DNA from: VAZQ01 sp963739385
Lineage (GTDB): Bacteria; Pseudomonadota; Alphaproteobacteria; Rhizobiales; Xanthobacteraceae
Direction: 5' to 3'
Assembly: GCA_963739385.1 (NCBI GenBank)
Contig: CAVUAI010000060.1
Coordinates: 1 to 64,000 of the forward strand
DNA length: 64,000 nt
Numbering within the stretch: the stretch's first letter is position 1; each line of letters begins with the position of its first letter. Under the pieces are notes generated by a model. It worked only from the letters and a program-made list of their open reading frames with translations, did no database searches and had not been told where the DNA came from. The translations under genes were made by a program, and so were the position numbers. This document shows, in pieces, positions 1 through 8,219 of the stretch.

Positions 1-173
1 ACAGGTATTCGTCGCATCGGGGTGTTGGGACAATGGCGGGGCGGAAGTCGTGCGGAAATTCAACGGCCGCTAACCCAAAAAGAACTCATGAAAAACCTTT
101 ATTATGATCCGGCTACAGAAGTACGGTCGGACGGACAGGCGTTGCGGTCGCCTGCTTTGGAAGGGTTTAAGAC

Positions 174-1385
174 GTGATTATTCGCGGCTGGCAGGCGCGG
201 CTCTATCCAACAGCCGAACAGGCGCACAGGCTCAATCAATGGGCCGGATCGTTGCGGTTCCTCTGGAACCGGCTTCTGGATCGAGAAAAGACCGAATACG
301 AAGCGACTGGCAAGTTTCTCTGGCGGAAGCAATTGCAACCAATTGCGATCGGCATGAAGCGTCAAGTCGGAACGGAATGGTTGGCCGATCTTCCCGCGCA
401 CGCTGTGCTCGACACTGCAACTCGGATGGATGCGACGCTGCGCCGAATGGTAAATGAACGCAAGGCTGGTCGGCAGTGCGGCTTTCCCAAGGTCAAGAAG
501 AAATTCGTCAATGAGGCGGGCATCTATTGCGTCGGACAGGCGACCGAGATCTCCGAACAAGCGGCGCGCGTGCCCAAGATCGGAACCATTCGGCTTCGCG
601 GCGGCGACTTGCCAGAAGGACGTTTGCTTTCGGCCCGTATTTGGCGTGACGGCGATCGTTGGATGCTGTCGGCGCAATTCGAGTGCGTTCGCCCTGAACC
701 GCTTGCGCCGAGCGCTGTGACGATCGGCGTTGACCTTGGCGTTGCCACGCTGGTTACGACCTTTGACGGAACGACCTTCGACGAAATCTCCGCTCCCAAG
801 CATTTGCGCAAAGCCAAAAAGCGGCTGCGCCGCGCGCAGAAGGCGCTATCCCGCCGCAAGAAAGGATCGACCCGAAGACGCGCTCAAGCGCGCCGTGTTG
901 GCGTAATCCATCGCAAAGTGCGGGAGCGCCGGAAGAATTTTTTGCACCAATTGAGCCACCGGCTGACAACCAAGGCTGGTGTGTTGAAGATCGAGACACT
1001 GAACGTGAAAGGTATGACTCAGAACCGGCATCTCGCTCTTTCCGTAGCCGATGCCGGAATGTCTCGACTGGTCACTTACTGCGCCTACAAGGCCGACTGG
1101 CGGGGGCGAAGGCTCGTTAAGATTGATCCGCGATTTCCTGGTAGTCAGACTTGCTGTGAATGCGGCCAAATCCACCGAGAGATGCGCAAACTCTCGGTGC
1201 GGATGATGGTTTGTGACTGCGGCAACGTTGTGGGACGCGACCGCAACGCAGCGGTCAACCATTACTGGTATCCCGAGGAACGGGAGAACCGGAGCGGCGA
1301 CGCTCCTACGCGCGTGGAGATTGGAGATCAGGAGCTTGCTCCGGTGCCGGTCGTTGAAGCGCGAATTTTGGCAGATGTGGTATAA
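174..1385 (+). CDS. tnpB: TnpB-like RNA-guided endonuclease of an IS200/IS605-type element
   Basis: This 403-residue protein is a TnpB (OrfB), the transposon-encoded RNA-guided DNA nuclease that is the ancestor of Cas12. The RuvC acidic residues are visible as Asp187 in GVDLG, Glu274 in KIETLNVKGM and Asp356 in GRDRNAA. A zinc ribbon (Cys327, Cys330, Cys347, Cys349) lies between the last two. The length is normal for the family and the frame is intact, so it may be active. No TnpA (Y1 transposase) gene is next to it, so this is a TnpB-only element that would need TnpA in trans to move. The codons run directly into a conserved-looking right end with hairpins. Confidence 0.93.
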   Translation: MIIRGWQARLYPTAEQAHRLNQWAGSLRFLWNRLLDREKTEYEATGKFLWRKQLQPIAIGMKRQVGTEWLADLPAHAVLDTATRMDATLRRMVNERKAGRQCGFPKVKKKFVNEAGIYCVGQATEISEQAARVPKIGTIRLRGGDLPEGRLLSARIWRDGDRWMLSAQFECVRPEPLAPSAVTIGVDLGVATLVTTFDGTTFDEISAPKHLRKAKKRLRRAQKALSRRKKGSTRRRAQARRVGVIHRKVRERRKNFLHQLSHRLTTKAGVLKIETLNVKGMTQNRHLALSVADAGMSRLVTYCAYKADWRGRRLVKIDPRFPGSQTCCECGQIHREMRKLSVRMMVCDCGNVVGRDRNAAVNHYWYPEERENRSGDAPTRVEIGDQELAPVPVVEARILADVV

Positions 1386-1400
1386 CCACAAAAGTCATTA
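1255..1400 (+). ncRNA. candidate omega (guide) RNA and right end of the TnpB element
   Basis: In TnpB elements the guide RNA is made from the 3' end of tnpB and the right end of the transposon. Here the last codons and the next bases contain two small hairpins: GGAGC/GCTCC at 1331-1342 and TGTGG-TATAA-CCACA at 1376-1390. The second lies just past the stop codon, as in known IS605 right ends. The exact RNA ends and the element boundary cannot be fixed from one copy. A 6-bp hairpin (CAGGCG/CGCCTG, 136-154) upstream of tnpB could be the matching left-end structure. Confidence 0.4.
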
Positions 1401-1417
1401 ATTCCGAGGAGATAGCA

Positions 1418-1531
1418 ATGGGCAACGTTTTTGTTGATCTACAGGGCCTCAAGGATAACCACGATTTCGTTGCCGACTGCTGCAGGTACTCCGAGAACAT
1501 ATTGAGCGAAGAAGCCATAAAGAAAAAATAA
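1418..1531 (+). CDS. small unknown ORF downstream of TnpB, possibly a truncated gene
   Basis: A 37-codon ORF begins with ATG after a good ribosome site (GAGGAG) and ends in a lysine-rich run at TAA. The N-terminal residues (MGNVFVDLQGLKDNHDF) look like real protein. Beyond the stop another frame stays protein-like for about 25 codons (AADNVARKIVADVLARPALR). The ORF is therefore probably the head of a longer gene broken by a frameshift near 1527. No family is recognised. Confidence 0.3.
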   Translation: MGNVFVDLQGLKDNHDFVADCCRYSENILSEEAIKKK

Positions 1532-2389
1532 GTTCGTGCCGCAGCTGATAACGTCGCGCGGAAGATCGTTGCTGACGTCCTCGCGCGCCCGGCGCTGCGG
1601 AAATCCGACTGGCCAATGAGAACCGTGGCGCAGTGGGCCGCGCCTCAACCGTAACCGACGTCGATTTCAGCGTTGGCTCGATCAAGCTTGTTAACGGCAG
1701 AATGTGATCTCAGCGTCGCTGGTTCGGGCCGCTAGCTTTTATCGGAAACCCCCTGCTCTGCTGGTCGCGGCTCGCGAGGCAGCGACCCCGTGCGCTCGCC
1801 AGTGCTCGCGCGTCGGAGTTCACCGCCCGTCGCTCGGCGATCCTGAGATTGCTGTGGAAGGTGACCGGCCGGCCCCCGTGTTGGATCATCAGCGTTGGGA
1901 GCGCGGCGGGAGGCGACAGCCGGTTGCGAGCAGTAGACGGCAGTTGCGTTAACGAGCCGTTGCGTTCAGGGGGCACCGCTCAATGCGGGCGGCATCAGGT
2001 CGGCAAGCTCGTGCATGAGGTGAAAACCGTGGGGAGAACCTGCGGAGCGGGGAGGGGCATTTTTGCAACACTTGCCTGGCGAAGCGCACACCTAACAGCA
2101 ACTGCCTCGATCTTGTCACGATGTGAAATAGTATTGGCGCTGGCTTCCTGCTTCAAGGCGTCCGCTATGGGGAAGCGGACGCTCTTCGGAAGTCGGACGC
2201 GGTACTGAGAGTTGTCTCTCTTTGCCCCCGACTGTGACACGCTGCGGGAGCCCTCCCCGGCCCAAGTGTCGGACGTTAATCCGACCGCTTGCGACGCACC
2301 TGTGGTGCGGATGCGCCCATACTACGCAGGGATGGACTGCAGCGGAACCGAGTCCCGCCACGGGACTCCTATATCTAGGGAGATACAAA
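1532..2389. other. about 860 bp without a supportable gene
   Basis: After the small ORF there are only short open frames in several phases and no convincing start with a ribosome site. Fragments such as VTDVDFSVGSIKLVNGR (around 1655-1705) suggest remains of a decayed gene continuing from 1418. The last 100 bases should hold the promoter of the porin-like gene starting at 2390, but no clear hexamers were identified. Confidence 0.4.
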
Positions 2390-3278
2390 ATGACCAGCAA
2401 GTTTGCAAAGTTGGCGGCAGCGAGCGTGCTGTCGCTCTGTACTGCCGCCTCGGCCCTCGCCGGCTCGGTGACCCAGCCGGGCGAAACTGTGGGTCTTGCG
2501 TCCGGGGCTCCACTTCCTCAGGGTCTCTATTTCGTCAATACCGGGGACTGGGGCCGGAGAAGTGACGTCGACGTATCGGTCGGAGTCGATATCCCGGTCA
2601 TCGCTTGGTCGACCCCGTGGACGATCTTCGGCGGCAGGGTGCAGTTCCTGATAGCGGGTCCCGTGGTCGAGGTCGGCGTCCATAACACGAACTACCTGCG
2701 CGGCGTCTACAATCCGCTGGTCTCGGGCCAACTGGCGTGGGACCTCGGTAACAATTGGGGGTTCAGCTACCTGCTCGGTGCCTATATCAACGTTAATAGC
2801 GAAGTGGCTTGGAGCGACACCTCGCTCAATCAGCGCTTTGCCCTGAGTTATACCGGCAATCAGTTGAACCTGACCGCGAACGTCATTTGGGGCACTCACT
2901 TCGATCATGTTACGGGAAGTCCGCAACTGTCGCCGTGTCCGGCGCCCTTCGCATTGAATGGCTGCAATCCGGACTTCCTAAATGTCGATCTGACCGCCAC
3001 CAGGAAGTTCGGTGACTGGGAGTTCGGTCTGGTCGCCTTCGGGTCCACGGATCTTAATTCGCCCATTGACGCTTACGCGAAGCAAAGCCAAGTTGCCGTC
3101 GGTGGACTGATCGGTAAGAGCTTCGGTCCGGCCATCCTGCAGAGCCTATCTCACCACGGACGTGTACGAGAAGAACTATGGCGGCCACGACACCCGTTTG
3201 TGGGGACGCGTCATCATCCCGCTCTGGCTTCCCCCGGCTGCACCAGCAGCAACACCAATGATGTACAGGAAGGGGTGA
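2390..3278 (+). pseudogene. outer-membrane transporter-like protein (phenol MetA-type family), frameshifted near the 3' end
   Basis: The start at 2390 follows AGGGAGATACAAA and gives a signal peptide ending in SALAG. The mature part (SVTQPGETVGLASGAPLPQG onward) looks like the SphA/MetA-type transporter family, beta-rich outer-membrane proteins. Near 3145 the reading frame breaks: removing one base at CAGAGCCTAT restores LQAYLTTDVYEKNYGGHDTR and a natural end with TGA at 3276-3278. In the present frame the protein runs on with unrelated residues to 3331. A strong terminator follows. The gene is probably inactive unless the extra base is a sequencing error. Confidence 0.7.
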
Positions 3279-3440
3279 GGACCGAACCTGACCGACGAGA
3301 AGAGCAGAATGTTGCGAGCCTCGGCATATAGATAACCGGGGGTATCTCCAACGGCCTCGCACGTGGTCCGGCAAGACGCTCGGCTTCCCCGGTTGGATTC
3401 ATTTGGGCTGAGAGTCACACGTGTGGATTTATGGGAACTC

Positions 3441-3476
3441 AGGGGCCGCTGTCCAAATCAGCGGCCCCTTTTTTAT
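3441..3476 (+). terminator. rho-independent terminator after the porin-like gene
   Basis: A perfect 10-bp stem (AGGGGCCGCT, 3441-3450, with AGCGGCCCCT, 3460-3469) and a 9-nt loop are followed by a T-rich tail (TTTTTTATTT). It lies about 160 bp after the restored stop of the transporter gene and points the same way. Confidence 0.9.
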
Positions 3477-3526
3477 TTGAGCGCGTTTTATTTGCGCCGG
3501 ACCATCGCCTGAACCGCATTCGGTGA

Positions 3527-3691
3527 GTACCGACGGCCGCCACCCGCGACCGCAAGGTCGTCGCCATCGAGGCGGCCGAGTATCTCCAGCGCATGTATCC
3601 GAACAGTGCCGTCGTGGTGAAGGACTTGCGGATACAAGCCGGATGCGGCGCTACGCTGAGCACGACTCTACAAGGACCGCAGCTGGTGTAG
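3527..3691 (+). pseudogene. C-terminal fragment of an unknown protein
   Basis: An open frame without a start codon encodes a protein-like stretch (DRKVVAIEAAEYLQRMYPNS and onward) ending at TAG 3689-3691. An in-frame TGA at 3524 closes it upstream. It is probably a relic of a phage or island gene. No family is recognised. The stretch 3692-3830 shows nothing else. Confidence 0.25.
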
Positions 3692-3830
3692 CGCGCCAAG
3701 CGCCTCTACGGCCTTGACATCCCACGACCCATGCCGCATCCCGGCTCGCGGGGCGCACCGGGTGGGTCTCCTATGGGACGGCGGTCAGCCGCTTCGCCGA
3801 GCCACATGCGCGATCCTCCTGCCAGGACCG

Positions 3831-4122
3831 TTATTCATAGTGCCCGCCAGCCTGCACCATCGATGGGACGCCTTCGATGATGATTGGGTGCAGCGGCTTG
3901 AGCGTCGTCGTGCCTGGGAAGAACCGATCAGGGCGGCGCTGCTCCTGAAAATACGCGATCTCGTCGTGGGTCATCTCGACGTCGCGCTTGCGCTGCCCCG
4001 GCAGCAGCGTGTGGGCTGGGAATGCCGGTCGAAGACAATGTGGGTCTGCACTCGGACGAATTGAAGAGCGTCACCCGGCTGAACGGCAGCCCTGCACGGC
4101 GCGGGTCTCGGGGGATGTCCAT
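3831..4122 (-). pseudogene. decayed phage-like conserved small protein
   Basis: Read on the minus strand, the start ATG at 4122 follows an AGGAG ribosome site. The protein sense continues through three frames: RAGLPFSRVTLFNS, then VRVQTHIVFDRHSQP, then RKRDVEMTHDEIAYFQEQRR to a TAA at 3831-3833. At least two single-base frame changes are needed to join them. It lies 10 bp downstream of the gene at 4133-4855 and was probably its operon partner. The function is unknown. Confidence 0.5.
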
Positions 4123-4132
4123 TGGCGATCTC

Positions 4133-4855
4133 CTATCTTCCTACGGCCACCTGATTGGCCTCTTTTGCTTCAGCGGCCTCCCGCTCCTCGCGGGCGGGCT
4201 GCTTTCCCGGCCTGCGCAATGATCCGCGCGTTCTCTGCACGGAGGCGGCCGTTGCGGCGTTCAATTTCCTCATGCCAATTCCGCCAATCGAAAGTGTCGG
4301 GCGGAATCGATGTTCAGCGAACTCCACCGCGAAATTCGGCTGCGGCAGCGGATACGCCATGAGCGGCATGTCCGGCGCGCGATCGAAGCAGGGCAGCCGC
4401 AGCTCTTGCACGATGGAGATGTCGGGCTGCAGTAAACGATCCAGCCCACGGGCAGTCAGCTCGACGCCGCGCAGGCGGGGATAATCACCATACGGTGCAG
4501 CCACATTGATGCGGTCGACTTCCTTGTCGGTGGCGGCGATGTCGGCCATCAAGGCGACTAGCTCGGCGACGATTGTGGGGTACCGTTCGCGCAACTGCTC
4601 CGCCGCCGCATCACGCCTGACCTTGACCGCCGCGTAGTCGTTGAGCCAGCACTCGGCGTACTCCCGCTCCCGCGCCTGCTTGAGCCGCTCCTGCAACCGA
4701 GGCAATGCAGCGCGCAGGCGATCACGAGTGAGCTCCGCAGTTGCCACCGAAGCGCCCACCTTGGCCGCATCGATCACGGTGGCGGGGTCGAGGGCCTCCT
4801 CGCGGGTCTTAGTGGCATTCTCCGCAGCGGCCTGGGCGGCGGCCTCGACCTCCAC
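4133..4855 (-). CDS. unknown helical, probably phage-derived protein, partly out of frame
   Basis: The 240-residue ORF starts at a GTG (4855) with no clear ribosome site. Plausible codons continue upstream (HGQVGFGATLIV), so the true start may be lost. The first half is rich in Ala, Glu and Arg and likely coiled-coil (EEALDPATVIDAAKVGASVA, LRAALPRLQERLKQARERE). The second half contains RLRGVELTARGLDRLLQPD. Near 4215-4265 about 22 residues read better in another frame (ERRNGRLRAENARIIAQAGK), so two compensating frameshifts have scrambled a short stretch. It was probably co-transcribed with the relic at 3831-4122. Confidence 0.45.
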   Translation of the reverse strand: MEVEAAAQAAAENATKTREEALDPATVIDAAKVGASVATAELTRDRLRAALPRLQERLKQAREREYAECWLNDYAAVKVRRDAAAEQLRERYPTIVAELVALMADIAATDKEVDRINVAAPYGDYPRLRGVELTARGLDRLLQPDISIVQELRLPCFDRAPDMPLMAYPLPQPNFAVEFAEHRFRPTLSIGGIGMRKLNAATAASVQRTRGSLRRPGKQPAREEREAAEAKEANQVAVGR

Positions 4856-4917
4856 GATTAGAGTTGCGCCAAAGCCGACTTGACCGTGACTATCGGCTCC
4901 GACGCTACGGCCGCGAG

Positions 4918-5238
4918 ATGAAACAGCACAGCCGCTTCGATGAGATCATAGTAACGGTCCGCAGCTATCTGATTGAAACCGACGACCAGCCATTTGTCCC
5001 GTTTCCGCGCGGACGCCATGTCGTGCAGCACCTGATGAGAAACATCTGGATTTCAGGCGGTGATGCCGAACGCGGCCAAGGGTACTGGGCTCGACCCGAC
5101 GCGGACTGGCTCCACCACCACACCGTCGCTCGCCTTCTTCCTCGCGCGTGCCATGAAGCGCAAGGGCTACAAGAAGCCCCAAGAACGAGAGCTCAACCGA
5201 ATCTATTGGAACCGCAACAAGTTACCGGCGCTGCTTGA
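4918..5238 (+). CDS. small hypothetical protein, real over its first half
   Basis: The start ATG at 4918 gives MKQHSRFDEIIVTVRSYLIE and PFPRGRHVVQHLMRNIWI, which look like genuine protein. After about 45 residues the composition becomes that of a shadow frame. The original gene may have ended or shifted near 5055, where the next plus-strand ORF begins. No family is recognised. Confidence 0.28.
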   Translation: MKQHSRFDEIIVTVRSYLIETDDQPFVPFPRGRHVVQHLMRNIWISGGDAERGQGYWARPDADWLHHHTVARLLPRACHEAQGLQEAPRTRAQPNLLEPQQVTGAA

Positions 5239-5275
5239 AGCTTCGATGCCGCCAATTCCGTCTACCATCAAATAA
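5063..5275 (+). CDS. small basic hypothetical protein
   Basis: A 70-residue ORF starts at ATG 5063 with a GGCGG upstream. Its middle (FLARAMKRKGYKKPQERELN, then IYWNRNKLPALLE) has natural composition. It overlaps the tail of the previous ORF in another frame. It is probably an accessory gene of the same island module. The function is unknown. Confidence 0.33.
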   Translation: MPNAAKGTGLDPTRTGSTTTPSLAFFLARAMKRKGYKKPQERELNRIYWNRNKLPALLEASMPPIPSTIK

Positions 5276-5375
5276 AATATTTGCGGGGAGATGCCTCCGC
5301 GCGAGATGCGGGGACAATAGGCCTCCGACGAACCTTAGCGTCGGAGACCCTAATCATGTCCCCCGAAAACGGAAG

Positions 5376-5398
5376 CCGCCGGGACCGCATCCCGGCGG
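5376..5398 (+). terminator. GC-rich hairpin upstream of the HTH relic
   Basis: CCGCCGGG (5376-5383) pairs perfectly with CCCGGCGG (5391-5398) across a 7-nt loop and is followed by TTATTCC. It lies inside a 17-codon ORF (5357-5410, MSPENGSRRDRIPAVIP) just before the HTH gene, so it could be an attenuator-like leader or a simple terminator. There is no strong T-run. Confidence 0.35.
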
Positions 5399-5408
5399 TT
5401 ATTCCGTA

Positions 5409-5839
5409 GGCATCAGGTCATCTAGCGACGCCACGGGAAATAGCCGCCAACCCCACATCACGCAAGCCGATCGTCGCGCCGAAGCGCTGGCGAATTGGCC
5501 GAAAACCTTGCCCGATCGCGACAACTGGATGCGCGCAGTTCTCGCGTCCGACTTGCCGGATGCCGCCGTCCGCGTCGCTGTGGCCATCGGCCTGCATCTG
5601 CACGTCGACACCGGCCAGTGCAATCCGAGCACCCGGTTCTGGCCGCCGCCGCCCATGTTTCCGAGCGCTCGACCTATCGGCTGGTCGATCTGCTGAAGCA
5701 TCGCGGATGGATCGCGATCGCGCACACAAGCGGCAGCGTCAATCAGTACGGCCTGCTAACCCCTGACAGAGCTGTGACACGGGTTCGGCCGCCATCGCTG
5801 GATTCCCCGCTCGGCTTTCTGCGGAGAGCGGCGTCATGA
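5409..5839 (+). pseudogene. HTH-type island replication/regulation protein, frameshifted
   Basis: The protein sense reads DRDNWMRAVLASDLPDAAVR and IGLHLHVDTGQCNPST in one frame, then VLAAAAHVSERSTYRLVDLL, KHRGWIAIAHTSGSVNQYGL in the next. It is a winged-helix type DNA-binding domain resembling the intact gene at 6144-6848. One missing base near 5636 breaks it. No ATG was found, and the true start lies between 5235 and 5440. Its stop overlaps the start of the TSCPD gene (ATGA at 5836), so it headed this small operon. Confidence 0.6.
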
Positions 5840-6147
5840 CCGCGCGCCGCAGACTGCCGAACAGGCGCACAAGCACGACCTTCGAGATCGAGGTCGGCGG
5901 CCTCCGCTACACGGCGACCTTTAGCCGATACCCGGACGGTTCGATCAGCGAGCTGTTTTTGAACAATCACAAGAGCAATTCCGCTGCCGATACCAACGCA
6001 CGCGACGCGGCCATTGTGTTCTCGATCTCCGTGCAGTGCGGTGCCGACCCGGAAGTGATCCGCAAGGCGTTGTGCCGCGATGCGCAAGGTCGTGCCAGCG
6101 GGCCGCTCGGTTGCGCGCTGGATCAAATTGCAGGGGCCGCGTCATGA
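5836..6147 (+). CDS. stand-alone TSCPD-domain-like protein
   Basis: The 103-residue protein resembles the TSCPD domain (named for ribonucleotide-reductase C-termini) that occurs alone in many alphaproteobacterial islands: RYPDGSISELFLNNHKSNSA, RDAAIVFSISVQCGADPEVI, RASGPLGCALDQI. It lacks a Cys-x-x-Cys pair, so zinc binding is uncertain. It overlaps its neighbours by ATGA on both sides. A diverged paralogue lies at 22667-22981 in a similarly built operon. The function is unknown. Confidence 0.6.
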   Translation: MTARRRLPNRRTSTTFEIEVGGLRYTATFSRYPDGSISELFLNNHKSNSAADTNARDAAIVFSISVQCGADPEVIRKALCRDAQGRASGPLGCALDQIAGAAS

Positions 6148-6848
6148 CCGGCGTCCGCCCACAAGATCGGCTCGCCTGGCACCGGCAGCTGACGGGCGAT
6201 CACGGGCTATCGCACATCGCCATCCATGTCGGGCTCACCATCAGCAACTATTTCAACAACGGCAGCGGCGAGTGCTTCGTCGGCATTGAAAGACTTGCCC
6301 GCGAGGCAGGCGTACACGGCGAAACGGCACGGAAGGCGGTCTCGACGCTGGCAAACCGTGGCCACCTGCGGGTCAAGCGGGGTGGCGGACGAGGCTTGGC
6401 CAACACCTACGGGATGGTGGTCCGCGAGCCGTATCCGTTGCCCGAAAACACCAGCCGTGGCGCGGGGGTTTCCGAGCCAATACCACAGCCTACGGAGCCT
6501 AAAAACCCCAGCCGTAGCGCTGGCCCAACTCTTAAGAAGAGAACTCTAAGAAAGAGTAACGGCTTTGCGATGAAGAAGAAAGCAAGCCAGCCGCAGCCAC
6601 GGACAGCCTCAGCAGCTCCGGTTGCCGAACTCGGCTCCAACGGCCGCGCCGTCCTCAAGATCGGATCACCACAGTGGGAGGCATGGCTGCATTACCACCA
6701 GGCGATCGGCGACAACGGCCGCGCCAGCCTCATGCGGCATATGGCCGACAGCAGCCGATCGGGCGAGTGGGAGGAAACAACAGAGTGGCCGCCGTCGCAC
6801 GTCGCTCCGCGAGACCACGGCTCGCGGACAGAAAGCGGTCGCCGATGA
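6144..6848 (+). CDS. helix-turn-helix protein of an island replication module
   Basis: This 234-residue protein starts at ATG 6144, overlapping the previous stop. The first 100 residues form a winged-helix domain of the HTH_36 kind (HIAIHVGLTISNYFNN, ERLAREAGVHGETARKAVST, LANRGHLRVKRGGGRGLAN). A basic Pro/Lys-rich linker follows, then a C-terminal segment (WLHYHQAIGDNGRASLMRHM). Such proteins often act as phage or plasmid replication or regulatory proteins, but the precise role here is inferred. Its stop overlaps the next start (ATGA, 6845). Confidence 0.6.
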   Translation: MTGVRPQDRLAWHRQLTGDHGLSHIAIHVGLTISNYFNNGSGECFVGIERLAREAGVHGETARKAVSTLANRGHLRVKRGGGRGLANTYGMVVREPYPLPENTSRGAGVSEPIPQPTEPKNPSRSAGPTLKKRTLRKSNGFAMKKKASQPQPRTASAAPVAELGSNGRAVLKIGSPQWEAWLHYHQAIGDNGRASLMRHMADSSRSGEWEETTEWPPSHVAPRDHGSRTESGRR

Positions 6849-7171
6849 AGGAAGGAAAGATGATCGAGCCATTGCACGTTGCCACTGTCGGCGGACAGCC
6901 GAGGCGTACCTATCAGGTGTCGCAAGTGCTTGACCGGCCATCCCGCCGCCCGCGAGCGCCGCCGCCCGAGGCCCAGGAGGCGCGGAAGCGTCTGCGTCGG
7001 GAGAACGCACCTCGCAGGGGTCTTCGGAGCCCTGGTGCGACGCCGACGACCGGATTCGGGTTCGGGCGGCACGCTCCAATTCAACCAACCGAGCGGGCTG
7101 TCGGCGCTGGCGGTCGCCATGACTTCGGCCTCGGTCGCAAGCCGTGGCTCGAGGGTCCGCCGCCGATGTGA
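6845..7171 (+). CDS. small basic protein ending the TSCPD/HTH operon
   Basis: It starts at ATG 6845 inside the stop of the HTH gene. The head (MIEPLHVATVGGQPRRTYQV after a second Met) looks genuine, while the Arg/Pro/Gly-rich tail looks like drifted sequence. A frameshift after about residue 40 is therefore possible. No family is recognised. Confidence 0.4.
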   Translation: MKEGKMIEPLHVATVGGQPRRTYQVSQVLDRPSRRPRAPPPEAQEARKRLRRENAPRRGLRSPGATPTTGFGFGRHAPIQPTERAVGAGGRHDFGLGRKPWLEGPPPM

Positions 7172-7230
7172 GGGAATCCTAACAACCGCGCGAGTTCGTC
7201 GGGTCGCCCCCTTGGTCCGCGTAAGCCCAT
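7081..7230 (-). CDS. short ORF resembling the N-terminus of a phage terminase, probably a relic
   Basis: On the minus strand a perfect GGAGG lies 7 bases before ATG 7230. The ORF encodes MGLRGPRGRPDELARLLGF and about 30 more residues. MGLRGP is a frequent start of phage terminase large subunits. The rest has no terminase sense and the ORF is antisense to the end of 6845-7171. It is probably a start left over from a lost gene. Confidence 0.22.
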   Translation of the reverse strand: MGLRGPRGRPDELARLLGFPHIGGGPSSHGLRPRPKSWRPPAPTARSVG

Positions 7231-7431
7231 TTCGGTGCCTCCGTTTTTTAAATTCCTCGTAACTCGGGCGCCAATGCGTCGACGGAGCCGCCGGTCCGCC
7301 TTTCGGGCCCGATCTGGAAAAAACGACCTCCCCGCCCCGGTTTTGCAGCGATGGATATAGCAGATTTCTCCGAAATCCCACGACGCCGAGCCCGACACGC
7401 CGCGAGCGCCAAGCTCCGCTCCCGCTAAGCT

Positions 7432-7626
7432 CTATGCGCTATTGTTTTCATCGTGCATTAAGCGGGCAATGGTGAGGAGGTTCTGCTCGACGTTCTCTAG
7501 TCCTTTCGCCATTAAGGAGACAGAGTGTTGGACCGTGGCGAGCGCCGAGGTGATGCTGTTGAGCAGATCGATTGTGCTAGCAAGCGTCTGCTGGATGACC
7601 TCGCTTTCCTCTCGTATCATAGCCAA
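7432..7626 (-). CDS. small helical hypothetical protein
   Basis: A 64-residue ORF starts at ATG 7626 with AAAGGG upstream. It is almost wholly amphipathic helix (TLASTIDLLNSITSALATVQ, GLENVEQNLLTIARLM), suggesting a small coiled-coil protein. It has lower GC than its neighbours. The function is unknown; it is probably part of the phage-like module. Confidence 0.5.
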   Translation of the reverse strand: MAMIREESEVIQQTLASTIDLLNSITSALATVQHSVSLMAKGLENVEQNLLTIARLMHDENNSA

Positions 7627-7929
7627 TCCCTTTCAATCTCGGCGAGGCGTTCGGCGATCGGCCACGAACCTTTCCGTCGTGGCCGCTTTCGGTAGCCGAC
7701 GAATTGATGGACGATCATGCACCGTGCAGGACCTCTTTACAGGGTGCTATTTTTTGGATGGGCTGGACTAAACAGAAAGGGGCGCATGGCGATGCGTCGC
7801 CGCCGCGGCCGCCGGGCTCGTGCGGATATCCGCAGGTTTTCAGGGAGAACAAAAAAATGGGCAGACGGGGACCGCCCGGCAGCGCCTGTTCGACGGCGTT
7901 GCCGGTCAAGTCGGCCCGTAGCGGACAGG

Positions 7930-8169
7930 ATGATGGAAGCGTTTTCCGAAACGCCACTTCATAGCCGCCGCCGAGCCCGACACCGCGAGCGCATGCGTCG
8001 GCACAGACAAAGGCAGCGCGATGGCCGTCGTTCGGTCACGACGGATTTCACGCTGGAGGAAACCGCGAAGCTTTGCGCACTGCACTACCTGACGGAATGC
8101 GAGGTCGAGGATCGCCAGCGGATCGCCGAAGCGCTGCATGAGCTGCTGGCGAATATCGTCCTCGACTAG
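7930..8169 (+). CDS. small basic/acidic hypothetical protein
   Basis: From ATG 7930 the ORF encodes 79 residues: an Arg-rich head (RRRARHRERMRRHRQRQRDG) and an acidic helical tail (FTLEETAKLCALHYLTECEV, EDRQRIAEALHELLANIVLD). The tail looks like a real domain, and the basic head could bind nucleic acid. The upstream extension of the frame to 7717 looks non-coding. No family is recognised. Confidence 0.5.
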   Translation: MMEAFSETPLHSRRRARHRERMRRHRQRQRDGRRSVTTDFTLEETAKLCALHYLTECEVEDRQRIAEALHELLANIVLD

Positions 8170-8219
8170 CCGGTGATGCGTCACTCACGGGTTGCGCCGG
8201 GTCGTGTCATGCTCGCGAT

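Noticed and set aside
1995..2240. Minus-strand ORF containing YRVRLPKSVRFPIADALKQE
   Set aside because: The short plausible stretch could be a relic, but there is no ribosome site or family match, so it was left inside the gene-poor stretch.
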